A stretch of 64,000 bases of DNA from Megascapheus bottae (GCA_024803745.1 JANJXV010001740.1:1-64000); one strand, 5' to 3'. Shown: positions 22,986 to 33,979, counted from the first letter of the stretch. Numbers and translations: made by a program. The notes: generated from the letters alone by a model not told the origin.

Positions 22986-25110
22986 AAGATCACCAAGAAA
23001 TTTAATCTACTCCACATCCCCCCCCCAACCATGTAGAAATTAAATCTAGCCCTTCTTCATCTCCCCTAGCAGCTACGCAAAGTAGAAGGAAGAGAGGAGG
23101 AACTGCCATAAAAGTGAAGAGGGAAATGATGTGGCAGCCAGAGATGTGAGCGGGACATATCCTCTTACATGGGGACTCAATTGGCTACCTGCAAACTAGA
23201 GATGCGAAGCCACAGCTACGAGGCAAGATTATTGTCTGGTCTAAGGAAAACAATTCACATTCGATGTGTGGCCTGGGGCCTCAGAAAACTATGGGAGATG
23301 AATCATGATAGTACACGAGCCTTATTTTACCTTCCTCCCTGCTTACTGGTCACCTGCTTTGTCTCATTTAGTGATGACATGCAAACGAAGCAAGACCTGA
23401 CAGATTGCCTGAATGCCAACCAAATTGGCACTTATCACTTCAATTTAAATCCCCTTTCCTAGCTCTCCCCACTGAGGAGTCTGATGATAATTCTCTTCTA
23501 GGTCTTCATTTCATAAGCAGGGCCAATTTGACTCATTATCTCCCTGTCAGCACAAAGATAATGAAAACCAGATGTCATCACTGACTTATCCCTGGCTCAG
23601 AACACAATCTGGGATGGAGAGAGAAAGTGAAGGGTGAATTCCCTGGTGGGCAAGCTGTTAACCTTGAAGACAAAATTCAAGGATTCTGAGACACGCCCAG
23701 CCCTCACTAAAGGCTGTCCATCTCTGGCAGCTCCTGGGCAATTCGGGTAAGGACCACGGAAGCCAGGACACAAACAGTACAGCCAAAAGAGCTTTGGATA
23801 AACAATATGATACGAGACACTATCAAATAACATATACAACACACACAAGGGTAAAAAAAATCAAGTGCATCATGGAAGGGGTTGGGGGGGATTGTTTTTC
23901 TCCTATTAGCTTTGTTGATAAAATAAATAACTTTTGTTTTAAAGTGTGTTTGCTGTGCAAGTATCCTAAAGTTTCTTTCCATCTTTTGAGTTCAGGATTC
24001 TTCAAAGATGGCACATGATCTTGTCCGCTATGCAGAGTAAGGGAACAGTGCTAAAAAGTCATTAATATCTTTGAGGGAGTAGATTTAGCAGGCGCTTGAA
24101 ATGGCCTTTCAAGAGCTTGCCTTTCTTCTGTTCCCTCTCTCCTCTGTCTCTGGCTCTGTTTGTCTAGCTCTCTCATCATCATCCTGTGGCAATACCTCAG
24201 GTGAGAAGACAACACTGCTGTTCTGACACTGAATGTCTTCATCCAACCGAACATGCACCCAGGTCCCTGCCCTCCCCTCTTCCTCCCCCTGGCCAGAACA
24301 CTTGATAGACCTCACAAGAGAAAAAAAAATGGTGTTATTATTCAGCCGCTTGAAGTAGCCAGTCTCTTCCAAACCATTTCATCCGTCACATCTTCTCGAC
24401 TGTCAGAAAAAGACATATTGCAAACAATAGCAATTGTGTCCTTTGTGAGGGGGGAAAAATAAAAGAATTGTAAAGGTCTGTCCATATCCATGGGAACCTT
24501 TGTTGTCAAGGGCACTGCATGTTTTGGGGCCTCCTATCTCAGTGTTCCTGATGGGCTGCAGGGGAAAGGGTGGGCTCCAACATCACAGCTAGGTTCAGCG
24601 CAGAAGCAAGAGACAAGATGAAAAGGCCATCACAAATGAGGGAGTCTGGCCCATTTCTCTGAGCTGTGGAGTGCCAACTACAGAAACATGGCAGACAGAA
24701 GTCATTCCTGAAGAAAATCACTACGGAAACTCTTGCACTCGTTCAATTGGGAGGGATCCATTCTCTCAACCAGATGACATCTTTGGTTGTTTAAAGGGTG
24801 GCAAGCAGGATTCCACACAAAACTTTAATAACAATGCCTTTGGCCAGCAGCAATGAAAAGGGATTTTTTTTTAATTTAAAGGGCTACTGGGTTAAGAAAC
24901 TCACTTCCAGTGGGTTTGTTGCAATGGGGGAACTATGGCAGAACCTGGAAGTTGGTCTACCTGACGTCCTCATGGGCTTCTGAGATAACACTTGTTTAGA
25001 AGAAGGGAAGGCCTGGCAGCCAAAGCTTCAGCTCTGTTGATGTCAGGTTTTCATGTGGCAACAGATTTCCCCATGGCAGTTCAAGGCCATTCAAGTCTTA
25101 TTTTCAATCC
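22986..25110. other. SINE-free unique sequence
   Basis: More than 2 kb without any recognised repeat. The 23330-23600 portion has an AP-1-like TGACTCAT, several GATAA motifs and TGACATGCAAACG, and it is not repeat-like. Overlapping open frames on both strands at 23597-24018 are short and mutually antisense, which argues against coding. Confidence 0.3.
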
Positions 25111-25170
25111 AGTCCTTTGATTTTATTTTTCTCATCGATGCCCAGTGCATATGTCTGTAGCATGCTCACA

Positions 25171-25245
25171 TGTGTGTGTGTATATTTCTGCACACATACA
25201 CAAAGAATTCATGCATGTGTGTGGACACACACACACACACACACA
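25171..25245. repeat. Interrupted (TG)n...(CA)n microsatellite
   Basis: TGTGTGTGTG near 25172, a short spacer, CACATACAC, TGTGTGTGG and then about 11 CA units to 25244. The TG and CA arms are complementary and could pair. Confidence 0.85.
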
Positions 25246-25924
25246 GAACCCTTGCACCAACAAGCACTCATAATGTTCCCCTCTCTTGTTCCTCCCACCT
25301 CTGTACACATCAGCCTAACTTATAACTTCCATTTCAAGGCTGGACAACTTTCTTTGGTTCCCTAAAGCTACCCAGGTGGCAGGTAAGAAATATCCAAGAA
25401 TTTGAGTTCTTAAAGCTGTTCTCAGCCACCAGGACAGTTGGGGACTGGGTTTATCAATAGCCCAGGAAGCAAAAAATCAATGGCAAAGTGACAATAAACA
25501 ACCACACACACCTATCAAGCTGGCCAATCAGAGATACCTCTTCAAATGAGCTACAAATGATTGGCTTCAGGGAAGAACACGGGATATAAGCTGGACTAGT
25601 CAGACTTCTTTGTGGGTCTTCTAATTTGAATATAAGGAGTCGGGGTGGGGATTTCTTGCCAAACTGGTCAAATAGAAATTTGATGTAGCCAGTCATAGGG
25701 AGCCTGAATTAAGAGATATAGAAAGACTCCCTGCCAATCCCCCCCAAAACTGTTCCTTCATCCCTCTTTCCTATATCCAGGTACTTCCTTTATGTACCTC
25801 TTTTTGCTTAAGCCTGTTTCAGATAGACTTGGTCACTTATAACTCCTGCAACCCCAGCAGGTCTTTCCAAGGAAAATGTTAAGCTTCTTTAGGCCGAACC
25901 ACAGCGTCCTGTGCCAACGTATCT
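25246..25924. other. Unique sequence, no gene seen
   Basis: At 25510-25560 TGGCCAATCAGAG and ATGATTGG-type CCAAT boxes resemble ancient LTR promoters, but I cannot assign a family. No exons seen. Confidence 0.3.
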
Positions 25925-26345
25925 TTGTCCCAATAGGATATATTTAGAATTAAAGGATGGAAATTTATTTTGGGTATGGCCTCCCAGATTTATGGAGGTT
26001 GAGAAGCCCCACAGCCAGCCACCTGCAAACTGGAGAATAAGACAAACCAGTGCCAAAATTCTGTCCATGTACAAAGAAAACAGCCCTTGTGTCCAAAAGC
26101 TGAATGTCCTCGACCAAGAAGAGAGAGAAAACAAAATCTCCCTTTCTTCCTTTTGTTCCTCTCCAGGGTCCCTCTGTGGACTGAATAATGTTCACCCGCA
26201 TGCATGAGAAAGGGTCTTCTTAAGTCAGTCCACTGATTTAAACTGGAATTGCCTCTGGAAAAACGTCCATAGACACATGTGGGAAGGATGCCATCTCATC
26301 TGACTTGGCGTGCCTATGGCCAGTAAAATTGATAATGAAGTTGAT
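25925..26345 (-). mobile_element. MaLR-type solo LTR, antisense
   Basis: From left to right the plus strand shows CCAATAGGATATATTTAG, GATTTATGGAGGTTGAGAAG, CTGCAAACTGGAGAATAAG, a CCTTTTGTTCCTCTCC segment, TGGACTGAATAATGTTCACC, GTCCACTGATTTAAACTGG, and finally CCAGTAAAATTGATAATG. This matches an ancient mammalian LTR whose sense strand begins TGTGATGGTTAATTTTATG. No internal retroviral genes are present; it is a broken old LTR. Confidence 0.82.
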
Positions 26346-26609
26346 TGTCATATGTTGAAAAGACCACAAAAACACAGTGATCCACTAGCCAAACCTGGAA
26401 GAGATTGAAGCATGATGTAGCTGATGCCTAGAAGGAAGAGCTCGCTGTGTGGTAGATATTAGATTTGAGAATGGTGATGAGAAGAAATGAACCACGGGAA
26501 GATCCAGAATATTCCAGGAGAGAGCTTGGAGGAGCAGAAAGAAAGCATGGTGGCTAGACAAGGGAGAAAGGCGCAAGGGTCCACATCAACTGGCTACATT
26601 TAAGCTCTA

Positions 26610-26690
26610 TAGGAATCGTTCTCCAGTTCTCAGGGTCTCCCCTATCCTGGACCTCAGTTTCCCCGTGCTTGTATCAAAAAAGTTAAACTA
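26610..26690 (+). mobile_element. MIR SINE fragment
   Basis: GGACCTCAGTTTCCCCGTGC then TTGTATCAAAAAAGTTAAAC is the sense MIR 'cctcagtttccccatctgtaaaa' region. Confidence 0.65.
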
Positions 26691-27355
26691 GACAAAGAAT
26701 AAGCACAACGCTGGTTCTATGGTTTGCATTTTCTGAAATCATAGGATTCAAATCCAGTTTCCCCCACTTAAGCCCTAAGAAAATACCCCCAGCATCATGT
26801 GTCACATTGCAAGCCCTGAGCGTGAGACGGTGAAAGACACAGCTTAAGCTAGGGGTTTTCAGTGTGTTCTCTCAGATATGCGGGTTTGTCTAAATGTAAA
26901 CAAAGCAGTTTTTACAGGTAAGAGGCTAGATTTTTCTGACTCCAGGTTTTTCCAAGAATTTCAGATACACAAGGATGCTTGTAAAAAACAACTTCCTACC
27001 TGTGTTTTGAAAAGTACTCCCCTTTAAAAATAAAATGACAGGAAGCGCTCACTGTGAAGGTGTCGGGAGAAACTAGTTAATTATCTCTCCCTTTCTCTGT
27101 CTCTCTTTCCCTCTCCTCCCACCCTCTCTGAGATAGGATCTTGCATCTTTACTATCATGACCAAATACATTCTGCTTACAAAGCATGATGACAAAGAAGC
27201 AAAGCAGAACGTATTTGGTCCAAGAAGTAATAGAAGACAAAGATAAAAATCAACTGAAGACCTCTGCCCCTCTTTTTCTCTCACACACACACACCTCAAA
27301 TACTCCCCTCAGATAGACCCAAGCACAACAGATGTACAACTGCTAATGATGCTCA
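26691..27355. other. Unique sequence with a short CT tract
   Basis: No gene recognised. A C/T-rich run lies at 27085-27125 and a short CA run at 27283-27295. An open frame between them on the minus strand is Arg/Glu-rich because of these tracts. Confidence 0.3.
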
Positions 27356-27780
27356 CTAACACAAGCTTCTATTCAAAGGCTTTCAACCCAAGTATTGATG
27401 TGACACACCCCTGTTCACACATGCGTACATATTCTTATGTGTCTGAGTACATCTGTGAAAAGCAAGCAAATCTACTCAGGTGCTTACGTATACATCCAAA
27501 CGCAAAACTTACATGTGCCTGCCCTAAGGAGCTCACATACTCACAAATGCACACAAACCTATAACTTAACAGCAAAGTTGTGATTTGCATGCATCTAGGC
27601 TTGCCCTTAAATCCTTAGATACACAGACATCTGAAGACATGAGACAGGCCCACATACGTGAATACATATTCAACTAGGGATGTAGACATACAATACACAC
27701 AATCTCACTACCTCCTGGTACACACAACACACAGACACAATCACTGTACCAGCATGCATGCGTGTGCACACACACACACA
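27356..27780. repeat. Diffuse CA-rich cryptic repeat
   Basis: Over about 400 bp, ACAC, CATAC and CACATAC words recur at high density without a fixed period, ending in a short pure CA run at 27766-27780. It looks like a decayed old microsatellite. The two plus-strand open frames (72 and 90 codons) reflect this bias. Confidence 0.6.
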
Positions 27781-28414
27781 AGTTCATATTGCTTCCTGAA
27801 TGACCTAAACAACAGAAATATAATTATTAAAAGGTTAGGCATGCATTTTGCTTCTGCTTTGTGGCTTTTTTTTCTGCTCTTAAATAGAAAAATCAATCAT
27901 ATCAAAGCGAGGGAAGTAGTAATAAAATAAGATGCAGGCTCCTTGAAACTAAAGGCCTGGTGTCCATGTCTGTGAAGAAAAGGAGGCTGAGGTCGGGTTC
28001 TACCCGGAACTAACTGGCTGGGGGATGGGAGGGTTTCATCAATTTCTGGCCAGAGGGAGTCATTCGGTCCCACACCTTCATATTAATTGCATCTCACATT
28101 TGTGATTCCTTTTAACTTTTGGGAGGAGTGGAGGGGTGGAAGACTCTCTTTCAAGTCTGCATTCCCTTTGGATTCTCCCATCTCACACAGGGGTGAGGGG
28201 TGCAGTTGAAGAGGTCTGTGGTAGTACGTGCCTATCTGCAGTCTAAGACCTGCCGTACTGGGCTCCCTTCATTCCTTCACCCCCAAAACAACCCACATAC
28301 TCCAAGAAGACATTTTGATTGACTCAGAAAATGGGTTGCAATTTGACCCAATGAGATGAGCAGCAACTAACTGCTTACAGGAAGTGGGCTTTCTTGCTCT
28401 ATGGGTAGCTCTGC

Positions 28415-28590
28415 CATAGTGTGAAGCCAGTCTGGGCAGGAGTGAGACTCTTACCTCAGATTAACCACCAAAAAAAAAGCCAAAAGTGGAGATGTGGATC
28501 GAGTGGTAGAGTGCCAGGCTTCAGAAAAAAAAAAGTTCAAGGACAGCACCCAGGCTCTCAATTCAAGCCTCAGGTCCAGCATGTATGCAT
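28415..28590 (+). mobile_element. 5'-truncated composite SINE (Geo arm and junction)
   Basis: Starts within the B1-like arm at GAAGCCAGTCTGGGCAGG, then GAGACTCTTACCTCAGATTAACC, then the Geo arm with GGACAGCACCCAGG at 28541-28554. The 3' tail passes into a CA microsatellite. Confidence 0.88.
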
Positions 28591-28592
28591 GT

Positions 28593-28596
<4 letters not shown>

Positions 28597-28634
<38 letters not shown>
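28597..28634. repeat. (CA)n microsatellite at a SINE tail
   Basis: About 19 CA units preceded by ATGTATGCATGTACATACAC. The tract lies between the tail of one SINE and the tail of another on the opposite strand. Confidence 0.93.
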
Positions 28635-28636
<2 letters not shown>

Positions 28637-28650
28637 AGTGAAACATTTTT

Positions 28651-28841
28651 TTTTTGCCAGCCCTGGGCTTGAGCTCAGGGCCTGAGCACTGTCCTTGGAC
28701 TTTCTCAAGGCTAGAGCTCTACCACTTGAGCCTCAGCACCACTTCCGGCTTTTTTTCTATGTATGTGGTACCGAGGAATTGAACCCGGGTCTTCATGCAT
28801 GCTAGGCAAGCACTTTAACCACTAGGCCAAACTCCCAGCCC
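28651..28841 (-). mobile_element. Young IDL-Geo SINE
   Basis: Antisense full-length copy, nearly the same sequence as 19451-19639, including CCGAGGAATTGAACCCGGG and AACCACTAGGCCAAACTCCC. A short duplication AACATTTTT flanks it (28642-28650 and 28842-28850). Confidence 0.95.
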
Positions 28842-28850
28842 AACATTTTT

Positions 28851-29314
28851 AATTCTCTATTTTTATACAAAATAAACTTTTAATTCAGTAGAAGCTATAT
28901 TTTAAATTCTGAGTGTAGGTCTCTTTCCTTGATGATGAACATACAGAGGGGTGTTGTCCCACATGTGAGTTCTTGGCCATGTTATCAGAGGGTAAAGAAA
29001 CAATTCGATAAGCACTTTATCCTTAAACTATCACATCTAGTGCATTACACACATTTCCCATGGATGATACTTGCAACCTCCCATGGGTTGGTGGAGACAT
29101 CATTCCATCTTGAATCTCGGAGCGCTTGTAAAATCTCTCTTGCAGTTAAAGCAACCTGAATTGGGTTTTCAACTCCCTCCAGGCATCAGATATCGGATAT
29201 GAAATTGGTATTAACTCAGAACTAGGTTGAAAGTTTCCTTTTGAAACTTTCAAAAGAGAAGGAGATGCAAACTTGAAAACCCAGGTTTTTTTTTCACTGC
29301 CTCACCCTTAAGCA
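28851..29314. other. Unique sequence with an 11-bp perfect hairpin
   Basis: No gene recognised. TTGAAAGTTTC (29227-29237) and its exact reverse complement GAAACTTTCAA (29243-29253) are separated by five bases. Confidence 0.4.
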
Positions 29315-29395
29315 ATCCCAACCAGTTGGCTAGTGTTCGTTGTCATTTTACAGATGAGGAAACTGAGGCTCAGGAAGGTAGTTAGTAGAGGAAGC
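29315..29395 (-). mobile_element. MIR SINE fragment
   Basis: TTGTCATTTTACAGATGAGG and AAACTGAGGCTCAGGAAGG are near-consensus antisense MIR. Confidence 0.85.
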
Positions 29396-29938
29396 CACAA
29401 CTTCTACCTCATTTTAATTCTAAAAAGGCATGATTTTCTTTTTTACCTTACTGTACCGGAGTCCATAAACAAACACCACACACCACAAGAAATGTGGAGT
29501 TCAGACAATAAGGAAGCGAACCAGAGGTGAAACCAAAGGCTCTCCTCTCTCACTGACTTCAACACACTGAACTCTCATGCTCCCTGAACCTTCTGGAGAC
29601 TCCAGCCCATGCATGACCTCTTCCAGGCCAACTCCTTAACCTGAAGACCGCTCTTGAGGAATTGTGTGCTTCGTTTTGATGGGGGTACCCTCACTTGGTT
29701 CCTGGGGACATGGATGATAAGGAGATACAAATGCACCGATTTCAAATTCCAGCCCTCCCTCCTCCCCAGATCTCTCACCTTGCTTCACAGATGTTTACAA
29801 GATGCTGGACTAGTACAGAGTGGCAAGGGGTGGGGTGTGCCTCACCAGCTGCTGCTCACATAGGACATTTTTTTATTCCATAGAGAAATGCATTTAGGGG
29901 GTATATGAAGGGCCCTTCAAGTAATCTACATATACTAA
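29396..29938. other. Unique sequence, no gene seen
   Basis: No repeat recognised. Complementary open frames at 29575-29778 (minus) and 29654-29883 (plus) overlap each other and lack support. Confidence 0.3.
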
Positions 29939-29940
29939 GG

Positions 29941-30003
29941 GGTATGAGTGTGCGTGCATGCGTGTGTGTGCGTGCATGCGTGTGTGTGTATACACGAGTG
30001 TGT
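29941..30003. repeat. (TG)n/(GTGCGTGCAT)n repeat
   Basis: GTGTGCGTGCATGCGTGTGT occurs twice in tandem with about an 18-bp period, then a short TG run. Confidence 0.85.
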
Positions 30004-30199
30004 CATGGGGGTGGAAACTAATAGCAATAGAACATCTGGAGCCCTCAAAATGGTATTCTTGTTCTTAGTTATTTATTTGCCTCACAGTTGCTAGCTAGGT
30101 ACTCAACTGCTGGGGTCATGCGTGCCTCCAGCTCATTCATGTGCTGGTTGCTGGTCAACATAGGGTCCTACATTAAGTCAGGGGCCTGCCCAAGTTGTG

Positions 30200-30300
30200 A
30201 TACTCCACTGTGCACTTGCCTAGGGTCCCTGGCGATGAGAGGAAGTATCATACCCAGCTACAGTGCTGAATAAGTGAGTGAATGAATGAATGAATCTCTA
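30200..30300 (+). mobile_element. L2 3' terminus with (TGAA)n tail
   Basis: CACTTGCCTAGGGTCCCTGG then a degenerate ...GTGCTGAATAAGTGAGTG and TGAATGAATGAATGAATC tail, typical of L2 ends. Confidence 0.65.
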
Positions 30301-30379
30301 CTGATGCTCAATGAAGGAAAACTGATGGTTTTAAAGCAAACCTAAATGGCTCAAATGGGGGTGCCAAATGTGTGCCACT

Positions 30380-30487
30380 GACTGAGATACTCAGGAACTC
30401 TTTCCAATCTGGCTGGCCTTTTATAGCAATTTCCTGATCCCCGCCTCTTAAGTAGCTAAATTTACAGGCATGAGCCATGCCCATCTC
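30380..30487 (-). mobile_element. Old B1-type SINE fragment
   Basis: CTGATCCCCGCCTCTTAAG, TAGCTAAATTTACAGGCATG and AGCCATGCCCATCT form an antisense B1-like head, old and diverged. Confidence 0.6.
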
Positions 30488-30751
30488 AAAATGGTGTTCT
30501 TAGTGTGTGATTGAGCCTAAGAAGACATCCAGGAAATAGCAAGGCTGAGATAATGTGGGCAGATAAAGGGGTTCAAGCGAGGGTCCCAATTCCCCAAGGC
30601 CAGGTACACTTACCAAAATACGATTCCAATAAAGGAGGATATTTGATTCCAACAAAAAAATTGCCTTTGCTGTTCAGTGAGGTAAAACTGATTCTTTTAA
30701 ACTGAAGTGGCTAGACGTGGGCTGCATCGTCAGCCCTTTGCCTTTGCCTTT

Positions 30752-30850
30752 ATTCATTCATCATTCACTTATTCAGAAACTTTTTTTTCCTGTACGTTAA
30801 ATCTGTTCCTAGGAATAGAGACAAACTGCTAGCCCTGTAGCCATGTAATG
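30752..30850 (-). mobile_element. L2 3' fragment
   Basis: TTCATTCATCATTCACTTATTC, ATCTGTTCCTAGGAATAGAG and CAAACTGCTAGCCCTGTAG follow the antisense L2 3' end. Confidence 0.6.
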
Positions 30851-30974
30851 ATTTGGAATGTTTGCAATGGTTTCAAATTATTTCATTGGGATTTTTATAA
30901 GCCAGGGAAGCTGTGTTCCAATGTCTAAAAAAGTAGGCAACAAAATCACATCGCATGAATTTTAAAAGTTATTC

Positions 30975-31135
30975 CACCACTCATTCACAAAGAGCCTCCA
31001 TTTCCACATCTGCTAAGCAAGCAAATGAAAATTCCCCAGGGTGGTAGTAAGGATTAAATAGTAAACAACAACCATTCAGTGTTAGCAGTGTGCTTAGTTA
31101 TAATAAGTACTTAACTTTTAGTTATTACTACCCAC
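30975..31135 (+). mobile_element. MIR SINE
   Basis: GAGCCTCCATTTCCACATCTG, AGGGTGGTAGTAAGGATTAAAT and GTGCTTAGTTATAATAAGTAC follow the sense MIR 3' half and terminus. Confidence 0.8.
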
Positions 31136-31450
31136 TAGAATATTCTACCTGAATACAAGTTGCTTCTCAGCACTTGGTCTAGAGTGACAAATGTTAGTCC
31201 TAACTCTCAAATACAAGCTCTTTATTTTCTAATGAGGAGCTTTGCTAAAAGAAAAAATAAAATGAAAAGAAATCCCATGGAAGGAAAAGTGACGGTTCTT
31301 CATTTAAATCTAGGAAAGCTTGATTAAGTCTCTTATAAGGCAGGAAAACAAAGGGCACATGAGGATGAATAAGAATAAACCCAAAATGGCACATATTTTC
31401 TCTAGATCTTCATAGATGGATATGAGAAACTGCTAAGGACTGAGGCATTT

Positions 31451-31641
31451 TTATTTATTTATTTTTTTATTGTAATTAGTAAAAGGGTCACATGATATTT
31501 GCCAGATAGAAGGTGCATTAATTCACATACATTGATACCCTTTCACATGTCTTGGTACCCATTTCTCTCCCCCCCCCACACCCCCTACCCGTCTTGGTTT
31601 TCCCCCCTTCCCTATCAAATTTCAAATATCCAAATACAAAT
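31451..31641 (-). mobile_element. 5'-truncated L1 insertion (3' UTR only)
   Basis: The interval runs from an A-rich tail (antisense TTATTTATTTATTTTTTTAT) into GGTCACATGATATTTGCCAG and AGATAGAAGGTGCATTAATTC, the same 3' UTR as the L1 at 61225-62208. The 15-bp duplication AGGACTGAGGCATTT is perfect at 31436-31450 and 31642-31656. The target-primed insertion carries only about 190 bp. Confidence 0.93.
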
Positions 31642-31943
31642 AGGACTGAGGCATTTACACATAGACTAGAGCTTGAGACCCTTAGGGGAGGAACCCTAAG
31701 GTGTAACTTCTCTGAACACTATAGACACTTATTGAAATACTATTTAAGGAAATGGAAACATGTTGTTGATATTGGTAGTGGTGGTACTGGTATTTGATTT
31801 TACTTTCATTTTTTTCTGGGGGGAGTAGAGAGGGATTGTAAAAAGGGAGAGAGAGAGAATGAGCAAATCCAACTATACTATTCAGTATACACTATGCGGA
31901 AAATGACCTATGAACTAGTGGGTGGGGATGGCAGGGGGAAACT

Positions 31944-32099
31944 GAGGAAAGGGGAGGAAAGGGAAGGGAAGGGAAGGGAAGGGAAGGGAAGGGAAGGGAA
32001 GGGAAGGGAAAGGAAGGGAAAGGAAAGGAAAGGAAAGGAAAGGAAAGGAAAGGAAAGGAAAGGAAAGGAAAGGAAAGGAAAGGAAAGGAAAGGAAAGGG
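31944..32099. repeat. Pure-purine (GGGAA)n-(GGAAA)n pentamer tract
   Basis: 156 bases contain no C or T on the plus strand. The first part repeats GGGAA and the second part GGAAA, with a mixed zone between them near 32006-32025. An IDL-Geo SINE begins immediately after. Confidence 0.97.
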
Positions 32100-32275
32100 C
32101 TGAGAATGTGGCCTGGTGGTAGAGTGCTGGCCTAACATGCACGAAACCCTGGGTTTGATAACTCAGTACCACATCAACGGAAAAAGCCAGATGTTACTTT
32201 GTGGCTGCAGTGGTAACCTTGAGCACAAAGAGTCTCAAGGCCCAGGTCCTGAGTTCAAACCCAAGGACAGTCCCA
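32100..32275 (+). mobile_element. IDL-Geo SINE, diverged
   Basis: CTGAGAATGTGGCCTGGTGG, AAACCCTGGGTTTGATAAC and AAAAAGCCAGATGTTACTTTG, then a degenerate Geo arm ending TGAGTTCAAACCCAAGGACAG. Confidence 0.88.
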
Positions 32276-32399
32276 CAACTACTACTTGGCCACCGGGGTT
32301 AAGTTTTGAACACCACCTGACTCCAGAGTTTTGTGTTCCACCCTGGGCACCAATTCTTCGAATCTTAATTAAATGGTTGTAAATCTGTCAGGGAAGCAA

Positions 32400-32485
32400 A
32401 TCACGTGGCCTTCGGCACAATGCCGAAACGACACCTGACACATAGTAGATGTCTAAGACACAATGAATGAGTGAATGAATGAAAT
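32400..32485 (+). mobile_element. L2 3' terminus
   Basis: CACCTGACACATAGTAGATG then GTCTAAGACACAATGAATG and (AATG)n units match the L2 3' end. Confidence 0.7.
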
Positions 32486-32954
32486 ACAGACTCCACGAGT
32501 ACTTCTTCCTCCTCCTCTACGACCTCTAAGGAAGTAGTGAGGCTTGGATTCTCATGCCTTCTCTTTGAATCTGAATTTTCTTTTGTTCTTTGCATCCAAT
32601 CTGTCCAAATGACATGCAAGCGTGGCTCCGTCCGTGAAGAATTCAGATCCTTAGATTTTAAAACAAACACTGTCTCCCCTAAATCACTGCCATGGATTTG
32701 CCTGGGAAAGTGTGTGTCAGAGGGGTCCTTTGCCCCCTTTGTGACCGCTACGGCCATGAGAAAGCTTCACTGGTGATTACAGGATATTTGAGCCCTGGGA
32801 TTTTCTGGTGATTAGACTCCTTCTGGTGGCAAAGCTGTCTCCTAACAAGATTAATTTGGGGGCAACAAGAGGGTAATTATTAATGTATCCGGAAGGCGGC
32901 TCCAAGCACTGTTTCCCCAATGAGAGCAGATCTTTGTTTATTTATAGCTTCCTC
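32486..32954. other. Unique block, possible conserved element
   Basis: No repeat recognised. CpG sites cluster at 32619-32636 (AGCGTGGCTCCGTCCGTG) and near 32743-32753, in otherwise AT-rich unique sequence. Both strands carry open frames (118 codons minus, 79 plus), which is more likely to reflect composition than coding. Confidence 0.25.
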
Positions 32955-32972
32955 TCAGGAGGAACATGGTAC

Positions 32973-33026
32973 AGGGAGAGGGAGGGAGGGAGGGAGAGAG
33001 GAAGAGACAGAGAGAGAGAGAGAGAA
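32973..33026. repeat. (GGGA)n/(GA)n purine repeat
   Basis: Nearly pure A/G over about 54 bp, with a GGGA part followed by a GA part. Confidence 0.85.
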
Positions 33027-33978
33027 CACCAGACCAAGGTGCACTCACAGAACTTGGAGGATAATTGATTGCTTCAAGTTCAAGGACTTTTGCAGTAAGC
33101 AAGAGCCTTTCAGACTCCCAGCATCCTCTGCTCAGGCAGTAGGCCAATGACAAAAGATCCACCATGAGCCCCCTGCCCGTGTCCCCTCCACCACTGCCTC
33201 CTTATGGACTTCCCCACTCTGTCCCCCTATCTCTATCTCCCCCCTCTGCCTCCATCTCTTGGCTCTTGTCCTGTCTACCACACCATGGCTGGAAAGACTT
33301 TGGGAAAAAAAAACAACAGACACACCATGCATCTCCTCTCCAATGACCAGCTCCCATTGCAATCAGAACAAAGCCTGATCCCCAGGAAACCACAAAGCCC
33401 TACTGGGCATGGCCCCCAATATTTCCTCAACCTTATCTCCTCTCCCACTGCAACCCACTTCCCTCCTGCTCTGCCAGACCAGTCACCAGCAGCAACTAAA
33501 CACAAAGAGCAACGCACACAGCACCCTTTTAAGCACGGCCATCCTTCGTTTGTCCTGCTTTGCTTTCCCTCTTAACACAGGCTGGCACGCCGAGTGGCTG
33601 CCTCTTCTGAGTGTTCTGTACAGGACTTCACAAACTCTCAGTAAGCCAGTCCTGAGCCATTCCTTGTAGGAGGATTCCCTCCCTGCCCCTGGCTGCAGAA
33701 TTTTGTTCAGCCAATCAATACATAACCTTGTTTATTGTGTGTTGCTCTTTAAAGACCTTTTATCTAATACACTGTGATTCATGAACGTTGAACTGTGGTT
33801 GGCAGCCACATAACTCAGGGCTGAACGAAGCTTATCTTGCATTTCAGCACTGTGTCAGGGTAAGCTCATGGACAGAAAACACAGGGAAGGCGAGCATCAC
33901 AGTCCGGTCACATGTGTCTAAGGGTGGGCAAAGAAAAGGATGAAAGGCGAGTGTCCGTGACTCCCTCCTGGACTTTGA
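33027..33978. other. Unique C-rich sequence, no gene seen
   Basis: The region 33165-33480 is rich in CCT and CTCC words, giving Pro/Ser-rich open frames on the plus strand (up to 123 codons) and complementary frames on the minus strand. With no splice logic or domain, I do not call a gene. Confidence 0.3.
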
Positions 33979-33979
33979 G

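Noticed and set aside
31894..32172. Open frames of 69-88 codons on both strands over a G/A tract
   Set aside because: They run through the GGGAA/GGAAA pentamer array and give a repeated Lys-Gly-Arg-Glu or Phe-Pro-Leu-Ser artefact.
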